From Acidimicrobiia bacterium (GTDB lineage: Bacteria > Actinomycetota > Acidimicrobiia > IMCC26256 > PALSA-610), in NCBI GenBank assembly GCA_017882905.1, contig JADGOO010000102.1, forward strand, positions 1 to 42,712: a stretch of DNA of 42,712 bases, read 5' to 3'. The notes under the pieces were generated by a model. The model worked only from the letters and a program-made list of their open reading frames with translations. It did no database searches and had not been told where the DNA came from. Positions 23,687 through 31,123 of this stretch are shown one piece after another. The position numbers and the translations under genes are program-made. How positions within the stretch are numbered: position 1 is the first letter of the stretch; each line of letters begins with the position of its first letter.

Positions 23687-24616
23687 ATGCGCGCGCCCGT
23701 TGTGACGCCCGAGCGGTACCGCCGGCTCGCCCTGATCGCGCTCGTGCTGATCGCCACGATCATCGTCACCGGCGCGGCGGTCCGGCTGTCGGGTTCCGGG
23801 CTCGGTTGCGACCGTTGGCCCACGTGCACGCGCCACGAGCTGATCTCCGTGTCGAACCCCAACCGTGCGATCGAGCAGATCAACCGGATGTTCACGGGCC
23901 TCGTCACGTTCGGTGTGGCCGCGGCGGTGCTCGGATCGGTGTGGCGCACACCGCGGCGCCGCGATCTGCTCTGGCTCTCGATCAGTCTCGTGGCCGGCGT
24001 GTTCGCGCAGGCGATCATCGGCGGCATCGCCGTGCTCGTGCAGCTCGACTGGATCGCGGTGGCGGTGCACTTCCTTGCCTCGATGGTGCTGCTGGCGGCT
24101 GCGGTCGTGCTGCACCACCGCGCGGGTGAGGCGCCCGGTCCGTATCGCACCGTCGTGGGCACTCAGGCGCGTTGGCTCGCCCGCGCCATCCTGGTGGTGG
24201 GCTCGTGGGTGCTGGTCGCGGGCACGTTCGTCACCGCGGCCGGTCCGCACGGCGGCGACGCGAAGGCGAAGCGGCTCGGGTGGGCGATCCCCACTGCGGC
24301 GCGCCTGCACGGCGTGTCGGTCATGATCCTGCTCGCGTTGATCGTGGCGTTCGTCGCGCTGGCGCGCCGTGAGCGCATGCCCGCGGCCGCGCTCCAAGCC
24401 ATCGAGATGCTCCTCGCGGCCGGCGTGGTCCAGGCCGGGATCGGCTACTTCCAGTACTTCAACGGCATCCCGGCCGTGGTGGTCGGTTTCCACGTCGCCG
24501 GTGCGGCCATCGTGTTCGCGTGCGTGGTGCGCCTCCAACTGGTGCTGCGCGTGCCGGTCACGGCCGACGACCCGGCCCTCGTGCGCTCCGGCGCCCTGCT
24601 CGCCGACGTCTCGTAG
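23687..24616 (+). CDS. ctaA: Heme A synthase (COX15/CtaA family)
   Basis: A 309-residue, eight-helix membrane enzyme that oxidises heme O to heme A for aa3-type cytochrome oxidase. The first loop has RLSGSGLGCDRWPTC (33-47) with the Cys41/Cys47 pair found in Bacillus-type CtaA. Helix 2 shows Glu63-x2-Asn66 (AIEQINRM), where Bacillus has Glu-x2-His; actinobacterial members commonly have Asn there. Later heme-ligand His residues are seen in AVHFLAS, ARLHGVSV and VGFHVAGA. ABC-2 genes follow, an arrangement seen near ctaA in other actinobacteria. The product begins MRAPVVTPERYRRL. Confidence 0.92.
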   Translation: MRAPVVTPERYRRLALIALVLIATIIVTGAAVRLSGSGLGCDRWPTCTRHELISVSNPNRAIEQINRMFTGLVTFGVAAAVLGSVWRTPRRRDLLWLSISLVAGVFAQAIIGGIAVLVQLDWIAVAVHFLASMVLLAAAVVLHHRAGEAPGPYRTVVGTQARWLARAILVVGSWVLVAGTFVTAAGPHGGDAKAKRLGWAIPTAARLHGVSVMILLALIVAFVALARRERMPAAALQAIEMLLAAGVVQAGIGYFQYFNGIPAVVVGFHVAGAAIVFACVVRLQLVLRVPVTADDPALVRSGALLADVS

Positions 24617-24619
24617 CCT
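24614..24619 (+). promoter_or_regulatory. Candidate -10 box (TAGCCT) for the ABC exporter
   Basis: TAGCCT ends 8 nt before ATG 24628. Its TAG is the ctaA stop codon. The exporter genes may thus have a private leaderless promoter. Confidence 0.4.
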
Positions 24620-24627
24620 GCCGCGCA

Positions 24628-25578
24628 ATGACCGCCGCCTCAATCGAAGCGCACGATCTTGCGCGCCGATTCGGCGACACCGAAGCAGTCTGCGGTGTGC
24701 ATCTCGAGATCCGGCCCGGCGAGATCTACGGGTTCCTCGGTCCGAACGGCGCGGGGAAGTCGACCACGGTCCGGATGCTGTGCACGTTGCTCGCACCCAC
24801 CGGCGGCGAGGCCACGGTGGCGGGCTTCGACGTGCGCCGCGATCCGGGCGCGGTGCGCCTGCGGATCGGCGTGGCGCTGCAAGATGCCGCGCTCGACGAC
24901 AAGCAGACCGGCCGCGAGCTGCTCCGGCTCCAGGGGCGCTTGTTCGGCCTGCCGCGCGCCGACATCGACCGCCGGCTCGAGGAGCTCTCGGCACTCATCG
25001 ACATCGGTGATGCGCTCGACCGCCGCATCGGCACGTACTCCGGCGGCATGAAGCGGCGGCTCGACCTGGCCGCCGCGCTCGTGCACAACCCCGTGGTGCT
25101 GTTCCTCGACGAGCCCACCACCGGCCTCGACCCGGTGAGCCGAACGCGCGTGTGGTCCGAGGTGCGCCGACTCAACACCGAGCTCGGCATGACGATCTTC
25201 CTCACCACCCAGTACCTCGAGGAAGCCGACGAGCTCGCCGATCGGGTCGGCATCATCGACCGCGGCACGATCGTGGCCGAAGGAACTCCCACCGAGCTGA
25301 AGCGCCGCATCGGTGCCGACGTGATCATCGCCGAGATCACCGGCGATCACTCCGTGGCCGAGGCGGCCCTGCGTGGCGTCGACGGCGTCGAGAACGTGGT
25401 GTTGCACGGCGACGAGCTCACGATCCGCGCCACGCGCGGCGACGCGGCCATCGGGCCGGTTGCGATCGCGCTCCACGATTGCGGCGTGGGCGTGCGCGCG
25501 CTCACCTTGCGCACGCCGACGCTCGACGACGTGTTCCTCGAAGTGACGGGCGGACACATCCGCGAGGCGGAATCATGA
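24628..25578 (+). CDS. ABC transporter ATP-binding protein (DrrA-like)
   Basis: A 316-residue ATPase. Walker A GPNGAGKST at 38-46, signature YSGGMKRRLDLA near 140, Walker B VLFLDEPTTGLDP near 155-167, and the switch His replaced by Gln in FLTTQYLEEAD. Gln there is usual for the daunorubicin-resistance DrrA subfamily. The C-terminal 90 residues (DHSVAEAALRGVDGVENVVL onwards) form the DUF4162-like domain typical of DrrA. With the next gene it makes an ABC-2 exporter; the substrate is unknown. It overlaps the permease as ATGA. Confidence 0.92.
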   Translation: MTAASIEAHDLARRFGDTEAVCGVHLEIRPGEIYGFLGPNGAGKSTTVRMLCTLLAPTGGEATVAGFDVRRDPGAVRLRIGVALQDAALDDKQTGRELLRLQGRLFGLPRADIDRRLEELSALIDIGDALDRRIGTYSGGMKRRLDLAAALVHNPVVLFLDEPTTGLDPVSRTRVWSEVRRLNTELGMTIFLTTQYLEEADELADRVGIIDRGTIVAEGTPTELKRRIGADVIIAEITGDHSVAEAALRGVDGVENVVLHGDELTIRATRGDAAIGPVAIALHDCGVGVRALTLRTPTLDDVFLEVTGGHIREAES

Positions 25579-26399
25579 CCGAGACTGGGAGCGAGGCCGT
25601 GAAGGTCATGCCGCACGACGCGATCGTCGCCCGGCCCACCTCGACCTTCCACGACATCGCCTCCGTTGCCGGGCGCGCCGTGCGCGCGATCCCGCGCGAG
25701 CCCGAGGCGGTGATCCCGGCGTTGCTCGTGCCGGTGTTCTTCTTCGTCGTGAACACCGGCGCGCTGCAGAAGTTCACGGAGCGGTCGCACCTCGTCACCG
25801 ACTTCAAGGCGTTCCAGCTGCCCGTGGCGATCGTCTTCGCGTCGACAGGCGTGTCACGCGCCTCGGCTCTCGTCACCGACATCCAAGGCGGCTACTTCGA
25901 GCGGCTGCTGCTCACACCGGTGCGCCGGCTGCCGTTGCTCCTCGGGCTCCTCGTGGCCGACCTCGTCCTGATCGTGGCGTTGACGATCCCCGTGATCCTG
26001 CTCGGCCTCGCACTCGGTGTGCGCTTCAAGACGGGCCCTGTCGGCGTGTTGGTGTTCATGGTGCTCGCCGGCACGTGGGGCCTGTGCTTCAACGGCTTCA
26101 CCTACGCGATCGCGCTGAAGACCGGGAACCCCGCCGCGGTCAACTCGGCATTCGTGATCTTCTTCCCGTTCGCGTTCCTCACCACCGCGTTCCTGCCCAA
26201 GCAGGCACTCACGGGTTGGCTCGCGGCCGTGGCCACGTGGAACCCCGTCACGTACCTGTTGGCCGGCCTGCGCTCACTCGTGCTCACCGGTTGGGACGGC
26301 CGTGCGTTGCTCGAAGCCGGAGCCGCCATCGCGGCCGTTGGTGTCGTGAGCCTCAGCCTCTCCATCGCCGCGTTGAAGAGTCGCGTCACGCTCCGGTAG
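25575..26399 (+). CDS. ABC-2 type exporter permease (DrrB-like)
   Basis: A 274-residue membrane protein with six helices, of the ABC-2 family. The first helix is PALLVPVFFFVVN; the coupling region FERLLLTPVRRLPLLLG carries the ABC-2 signature-type EP/TP loop. It then has paired helices and the characteristic WNPVTYLLAGLRSLVLTG before the last helix. It pairs with the ATPase whose stop it overlaps. Its last 126 bases are antisense to the end of the MFS gene. Confidence 0.9.
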   Translation: MTETGSEAVKVMPHDAIVARPTSTFHDIASVAGRAVRAIPREPEAVIPALLVPVFFFVVNTGALQKFTERSHLVTDFKAFQLPVAIVFASTGVSRASALVTDIQGGYFERLLLTPVRRLPLLLGLLVADLVLIVALTIPVILLGLALGVRFKTGPVGVLVFMVLAGTWGLCFNGFTYAIALKTGNPAAVNSAFVIFFPFAFLTTAFLPKQALTGWLAAVATWNPVTYLLAGLRSLVLTGWDGRALLEAGAAIAAVGVVSLSLSIAALKSRVTLR

Positions 26400-27797
26400 C
26401 GGTTCCTCCGGCACCCGCCCGCGCATGGTCGCGGCGGCATCTTCATCGTGGATGAGGAAGCCCGAGAGCGCGCCGAGGAGCACCACGATCGCGCCGGTGC
26501 CGAAGGCCACATGGAAGCCGGTGAGGGTTGCCGCGTTGTTGCTGATCCACACGGTCACGAGCGTGGCCACACCGAGCGCGGCGGCGACCTGACGCTGGGT
26601 CGAGAAGATCGCCGACGCGCGCCCGGTGTCGGACGGCGCGACGTTTGCGTACGTGGCCGCCTGCAACGGCACGAAGGAGCACGCCATGCAGAGCCCGCGG
26701 GCGAACATGATCCCGCGGATCCACCAGAGGTTCACGTCGAGCGCGACGAACGCGAAGCAGCCGGTGAACGCGGCCATGCCGGTCATGCCCACGATCACGA
26801 GCCGGCGCGGCCCGACCGTGTGATAGAGGCGACCGACGAGCTGGCTCGACACGATCACGCCGATCGCCTGCGGGAACGTCGTCAGGCCCGACTGGAGTGC
26901 GGAGAGGCCACGCAGCGTCTGCAGGAACTGGGGGAGCAGGTAGAGCACGCCCGCGAAGCTGCCGTAGGTGAGCGTGAGCACGGTGTTCGCGTTGCGGAAC
27001 ATGCGGTCCTTGTAGAGCCGCAGCATGAGCATCGGGTAGCGCTTGCGGAGCTCCACGAACACGAGCGCGACGAAGCACGCGACGCCGGTGACCGCGGTGC
27101 CCACGATCGAGAACGACGTCCAGCCGCGTTCGGGGCCTTCTGACAGCGCGTACAGCACGAGCGCGAGACCGCTGCCCGAGAGCAGGAAGCCGGGCACGTC
27201 GAAGCGCCCTGCGGTGGGTTCTCGATGCTCTTCGATGAACAGGAACCCGATGATGAAGCCGGCTACCCCGACGGGGAGGTTCACGTAGAAGATCCAGCGC
27301 CACGACACGTCGGTCACGAGCCAGCCGCCCACGATCGGGCCGAGTGCCGGCGCGAGCACCGTCGGGATGATGAGCACGGTCGACGCCCGGGCCCGCTCGA
27401 TCGGCGGGAACGCCCGGTAGAGCATCGAGGTCCCGACCGGGGTGAGCATGCCGCCGCCCACGCCCTGCAGCACCCGGAACGCCACGAGCTCGCCGAGGCT
27501 GTGGGCCTGACCGCACGCGGCTGATGCGATCGTGAACGCGGCCAGCGCGAACAGGAACACCTTCTTGGTGCCGACCCGGTCGCCGAGCCACCCCGATGCC
27601 GGGATCCACACCGCGAGCGACAGCAGGTAGCCGATCACCACCCATTCCACCGACGCCTGGGTGGTGTGGAACGCGACGCGCAAGGTGGGCAGCGCCACGT
27701 TCACGATCGTCGTGTCCATGATGTCCATGAACACGCCGCACACGAACACCGAGGCGACGATCCACTTGTACGGCACCCTGTTGAGCTGCACCGCCAT
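26274..27797 (-). CDS. MFS transporter, DHA2 (EmrB/QacA) family
   Basis: A 507-residue, 14-helix proton-coupled drug exporter. The opening helix ends FMDIMDTTIVNVALPTL, the DHA2 motif D1 (LDxTIVNVALP). Motif A is GWLGDRVGTKKVF and motif C is VLAPALGPIVGGWLVT in helix 5. After the last helix comes a hydrophilic tail of about 60 residues; the final 42 codons lie antisense to the ABC permease end. TACGCT exactly 6 nt before ATG 27797 suggests a leaderless transcript. The gene may add to export capacity alongside the neighbouring ABC pump; the substrate is unknown. Confidence 0.92.
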   Translation of the reverse strand: MAVQLNRVPYKWIVASVFVCGVFMDIMDTTIVNVALPTLRVAFHTTQASVEWVVIGYLLSLAVWIPASGWLGDRVGTKKVFLFALAAFTIASAACGQAHSLGELVAFRVLQGVGGGMLTPVGTSMLYRAFPPIERARASTVLIIPTVLAPALGPIVGGWLVTDVSWRWIFYVNLPVGVAGFIIGFLFIEEHREPTAGRFDVPGFLLSGSGLALVLYALSEGPERGWTSFSIVGTAVTGVACFVALVFVELRKRYPMLMLRLYKDRMFRNANTVLTLTYGSFAGVLYLLPQFLQTLRGLSALQSGLTTFPQAIGVIVSSQLVGRLYHTVGPRRLVIVGMTGMAAFTGCFAFVALDVNLWWIRGIMFARGLCMACSFVPLQAATYANVAPSDTGRASAIFSTQRQVAAALGVATLVTVWISNNAATLTGFHVAFGTGAIVVLLGALSGFLIHDEDAAATMRGRVPEEPLPERDATLQRGDGEAEAHDTNGRDGGSGFEQRTAVPTGEHE

Positions 27798-27803
27798 CGG
27801 GGC

Positions 27804-27809
27804 AGCGTA
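27804..27809 (-). promoter_or_regulatory. Candidate -10 box (TACGCT) for the MFS gene
   Basis: On the minus strand TACGCT ends 6 nt before ATG 27797, the spacing expected if transcription starts on the A of ATG. Confidence 0.5.
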
Positions 27810-27859
27810 CGCGCGCCGCTCGTTTGCCCGTCCAGCACCCGCGGGGTGATGATGGCCCC

Positions 27860-28321
27860 GTGACCGAACAGCACGATGACCGTCATGTGGTGACGACGAC
27901 GCTCGAGTTCCCGTACCGGCGATCGCTCGGTCCGGTGATCGGCGGGTTCGCGCGGGCGCTCGCCGAGGAGCGGATCGTTGGCGTGCGCACGCAGGCCGGC
28001 GACGTGCTCGTGCCGCCCACCGAGCACGACCCGCGCACCGGCGAGTCGGTGCGAGACGGCTTCGTCGACGTGGGGCCCGCCGGCGAGGTCCAGAGCTGGA
28101 CATGGGTGAGCGAGCCGACGGAGCGTCATCCCATCCGACGCCCGTTCGCGTTCGCGCTGATCCGCCTCGACGGCGCCGACACTGCGCTCGTGCACGCCGT
28201 CGATGCCGAGGCAATCGAGGTGATGCGCACCGGATTGCGCGTCGTGCCGATGTGGCGCGCCGAGCGCACGGGCCGCATCACCGACATCGAGTGCTTCGTC
28301 CCCGCGGGCCTGGAGGGCTGA
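27860..28321 (+). CDS. DUF35-type OB-fold protein lacking the zinc ribbon Cys
   Basis: A 153-residue protein. The opening FPYRRSLGPVIGGFARALAEERIVGVRT and later GEVQSWTWVSEP, FAFALIRLDGADTALVHAVD and GLRVVPMWR follow the DUF35 plan of a hairpin helix, rubredoxin-like ribbon and OB fold. At the ribbon position (GVRTQAGDVLVPPTEHDP) no Cys is present; the only Cys lies near the C-terminus. Such subunits help thiolase-like enzymes bind CoA esters. The start is GTG 27860; no ATG is in frame nearby. It is the first gene of a four-gene module, 2 bases before the next start. Confidence 0.7.
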   Translation: MTEQHDDRHVVTTTLEFPYRRSLGPVIGGFARALAEERIVGVRTQAGDVLVPPTEHDPRTGESVRDGFVDVGPAGEVQSWTWVSEPTERHPIRRPFAFALIRLDGADTALVHAVDAEAIEVMRTGLRVVPMWRAERTGRITDIECFVPAGLEG

Positions 28322-28323
28322 CC

Positions 28324-28884
28324 ATGACCACGGAGAAAGGTTCCGCGAGCGCAGCCGACGAGCCGATGGTCGTCGACGACTTCGTGGCGCTCACGTACCA
28401 CGACCGGCTGCCGCCCGAGACCGTGCGGTTCGCCGACGGTCTGATCGCCGGGCGCATCATCGGCCAACGCTGCCCGCAGTGCCGGCGCGTCTACGTGGGC
28501 GGCAAGGGCTTCTGCGCCATGTGCGTGGTGGTGATGGGTCCGGAATCGGAGATCGACGTCGCCGACGTGGGCGTGGTCACCGGCTACACGATCATCACGC
28601 CGGTGCGGTACTACGGCCAGACCAAGACCGAGCCGTTCGTCTACGCGTCGGTGCTGCTCGACGGCGCCAGCAGCGTGCTCGGCGGCCAGGAGATCACCGG
28701 TATTGCGATCGACGCCGTGCGCGAGGGCCTGCGCGTGCGTGCGGTGTGGAAGCCGCCTGAAGCGCGCAACTACGAGGGGCACAGCACGCGCGGGTGGGGG
28801 AGCCTGGCCGGCGGCATCGTTGGCTTCGAATGGACCGGCGAACCCGACGTGCCCCGTGAGCAGTACAAGGAGTTCGCAGTCTGA
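28324..28884 (+). CDS. DUF35-type zinc-ribbon/OB-fold protein
   Basis: A 186-residue DUF35 protein with an intact rubredoxin-like zinc ribbon: Cys50-x2-Cys53 (QRCPQCRRVYV) and Cys64-x2-Cys67 (FCAMC). The OB fold follows (GVVTGYTIITPVRYYGQ, EPFVYASVLLDGA, GLRVRAVWKPP), and then a C-terminal extension ending near YKEFAV. In steroid-degrading actinobacteria such proteins (ChsH2 type) form a heteromer with a thiolase-like aldolase. Its stop shares a base with the next ATG (TGATG). Confidence 0.85.
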   Translation: MTTEKGSASAADEPMVVDDFVALTYHDRLPPETVRFADGLIAGRIIGQRCPQCRRVYVGGKGFCAMCVVVMGPESEIDVADVGVVTGYTIITPVRYYGQTKTEPFVYASVLLDGASSVLGGQEITGIAIDAVREGLRVRAVWKPPEARNYEGHSTRGWGSLAGGIVGFEWTGEPDVPREQYKEFAV

Positions 28885-29969
28885 TGCCTGCCGACGACAT
28901 TGCCATCGTGGGTTGGGGCCAGACGCCGAGCGTCGCGAGCACCGACCTCACCGAACCGCAGCTGTGCCTGGCGGCCGTCAACGACGCGCTCGCCATGGCC
29001 AACATCGACCGCCACGCGATCGGGTTCACCTGCTCGGGGAGCTGCGACTACCTGTCGGGCGGGCCGTTCGTGTTCATCTCGAACCTCGAGGCGGCCGGCG
29101 CGTGGCCGCCGATCTCCGAGTCACACGTCGAGATGGACGGCGCGTGGGCGCTGTACGAGGCGTGGGTGCGCATCCAGCACGGCGACATCGACTTCGCGCT
29201 TGTGTACGGATCGGGCAAGTCGTCGCCGTCGGATCCCGCGTTGCTCTTCCCCCAACAGCTCGACCCGTACTACCTCGAACCGCTCGGTCTCGACCCCGCA
29301 TCGCTCATGGGCATGCAAGCGCGGGCGCTGCTCGACTCCGGGACGGCGACCGAACGCGACTTCGCGGCGGTCGCGGCGCGTTCCCGTCGGGCGGGCGCGG
29401 CGAACCCCAAGGCGCAGACGCTGCCCAACGGCGCCGGCGAGAGCGATCTCGACATCGATGCATTGCTCGCCGCGCCGTACGTCCGGGCGCCACTGCGCGC
29501 GCACGACCTCGCGCCCGCGGCCGACGGCGCGGCGGCGGTCGTGCTCGCGACGCCCGCCAAGGCGCGAGAGCTGACCGACCATCCGGTGTTCATCCGCGGC
29601 ATCGATCATCGCCTCGAACCGCACCAACCCGGCGTGCGCGATCTCGCCGATTCGCCGTCGACGCGACTCGCTGCGCAGAAGGCCGGGCTCGGCGCCAACG
29701 GCGGCGGGGTGGGTGTTGCCGAGCTGTACGCCACGTCGAGTGCGCAGGAGCTGATCTTGCGCGCCGCGCTCGGTCTCGGCCCGGATGTGAGCGTCAACCC
29801 GTCGGGTGGCGCGCTCTGCAGCGATCCGGTCATGGCGACCGGGCTCGTGCGGATCATCGAGGCGGCCCAGCGAGTGGCCGACGGCACCACGCGCCGCGCC
29901 GTGGCGCATGCCGTCAACGGCCAGGTGCTGCAGCACAACCTCGTGTGTGTCTTGGAGGGAGAGCGATGA
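28884..29969 (+). CDS. Thiolase-like protein without catalytic Cys/His (Ltp-type)
   Basis: A 361-residue thiolase-fold protein. The N-terminal strand is IAIVGWGQTP and the C-terminal signature is NPSGGALCSDPVMATG. By my alignment the nucleophilic Cys (CASG loop) is replaced near Glu83 in SHVEMDGAW, and the active-site His of GHP is Asp314. The NEAF/HDCF motif reads AELYATS. It is therefore unlikely to be a condensing or cleaving thiolase. The Ltp2-ChsH2 retro-aldolases of steroid side-chain degradation have the same combination of altered thiolase and DUF35 partner, and an aldolase role is inferred. It overlaps the next gene as ATGA. Confidence 0.8.
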   Translation: MPADDIAIVGWGQTPSVASTDLTEPQLCLAAVNDALAMANIDRHAIGFTCSGSCDYLSGGPFVFISNLEAAGAWPPISESHVEMDGAWALYEAWVRIQHGDIDFALVYGSGKSSPSDPALLFPQQLDPYYLEPLGLDPASLMGMQARALLDSGTATERDFAAVAARSRRAGAANPKAQTLPNGAGESDLDIDALLAAPYVRAPLRAHDLAPAADGAAAVVLATPAKARELTDHPVFIRGIDHRLEPHQPGVRDLADSPSTRLAAQKAGLGANGGGVGVAELYATSSAQELILRAALGLGPDVSVNPSGGALCSDPVMATGLVRIIEAAQRVADGTTRRAVAHAVNGQVLQHNLVCVLEGER

Positions 29970-31123
29970 GCGCGCGTCCGGTTGCCGTGATCGGCGTCGG
30001 TCAGACGCACCACAAGAAGGCCCGCGCCGACGTCTCCATGATCGGTCTCGTGCGCGAAGCCGCGGAACGCGCGCTCGCCGACGCCGGGTGCGACTGGGCC
30101 GACATCGACGCCGTGGTGCTCGGCAAGGCGCCCGACGCGTTCGAAGGAGTGATGCAGCCCGAGCTGTTCCTCGCCGATGCGCTTGGCGGGGCGGGCAAGC
30201 CGATGCTGCGCGTGCACACCGCGGGCAGCGTGGGCGGTTCCACGTTCATCTACGGCTCGCATCTCGTCAACGCCGGTATCCACGAGCGCGTGCTCACGGT
30301 GGCGTGGGAGAAGCAGTCGGAAGGCAATGCGCAGTGGGGCCTTGCCGGCGGCCGCAGCGGCGGCATCGGCGCCGGCGGTGCGTTCGCACCGTTCATCCGC
30401 AAGTACATCCGCGACACCGACGCTCCTGAGTACATCGGCTGGATGGTCGCGGTGAAGGACCGGCAGAACGCGCTGAAGAACCCGTACGCGCACCTGAAGA
30501 TCGCCGACATCTCGATCGAGAAGGTGAAGGAATCGGAGATGCTCTGGGATCCGTTGCGGTTCCTCGAGTCGTGCCCCTCGTCCGACGGTGCGTGCGCGAT
30601 GGTCGTCGGGAGTGAAGCGGCCGCGGCCGCGGCGCCCAACCCGCCTGCTTGGGTGCTCGGCACCGCGGTACGCACGGAGCTCAGCACGTTCCCCGGACGC
30701 GATGCCACGCGGCCGCAGGCCGGTGTCGACTGTGCGCACGCGTTGTACGACTCGGTCGGGATCACGAACCCGCGTGAGCAGATCGACGTCGCCGAGCTGT
30801 ACGTGCCGTTCTCGTGGTACGAGCCGATGTGGCTCGAAGGCCACGACATTGCCGGCCCGGGCGAAGGCTGGCGCATGGTCGACGACGGTGCCACCGAGAT
30901 CGAAGGTTCGTTCCCGGTGAACCCGTCGGGCGGAGTGCTGTCGAGCAACCCGATCGGCGCGTCGGGCATGTTGCGCATGGCCGAGGCCGCGTTGCAGGTA
31001 CGGGGCCTTGCGGGCGAGCACCAGGTGGAAGGCGCGCACGTGTCGCTCGGTCAGGCCTACGGCGGCAACGCGCAGTACTTCAGCATGGCGATCTTCGGCA
31101 GCACCCAAGACGCGGTGCGTTAG
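29966..31123 (+). CDS. Thiolase-like protein without catalytic Cys/His (Ltp-type)
   Basis: A 385-residue thiolase-fold protein, paralogous to its upstream neighbour. The opening is PVAVIGVGQT. The nucleophile loop reads LRVHTAGSVGGST, with Gly87 where Cys is expected. The His motif reads NPSGGVLSSNPIGASG, with Asn328 for His. AELYVPFSWYEP replaces NEAF. The C-terminus GQAYGGNAQYFSMAIFG is typical of lipid-transfer-protein/Ltp thiolases of mycobacterial cholesterol loci. It probably forms a complex with the neighbour and the two DUF35 proteins and acts on CoA esters of steroid or other branched acids. It converges with the deaminase gene, overlapping by 4 bases. Confidence 0.8.
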   Translation: MSARPVAVIGVGQTHHKKARADVSMIGLVREAAERALADAGCDWADIDAVVLGKAPDAFEGVMQPELFLADALGGAGKPMLRVHTAGSVGGSTFIYGSHLVNAGIHERVLTVAWEKQSEGNAQWGLAGGRSGGIGAGGAFAPFIRKYIRDTDAPEYIGWMVAVKDRQNALKNPYAHLKIADISIEKVKESEMLWDPLRFLESCPSSDGACAMVVGSEAAAAAAPNPPAWVLGTAVRTELSTFPGRDATRPQAGVDCAHALYDSVGITNPREQIDVAELYVPFSWYEPMWLEGHDIAGPGEGWRMVDDGATEIEGSFPVNPSGGVLSSNPIGASGMLRMAEAALQVRGLAGEHQVEGAHVSLGQAYGGNAQYFSMAIFGSTQDAVR

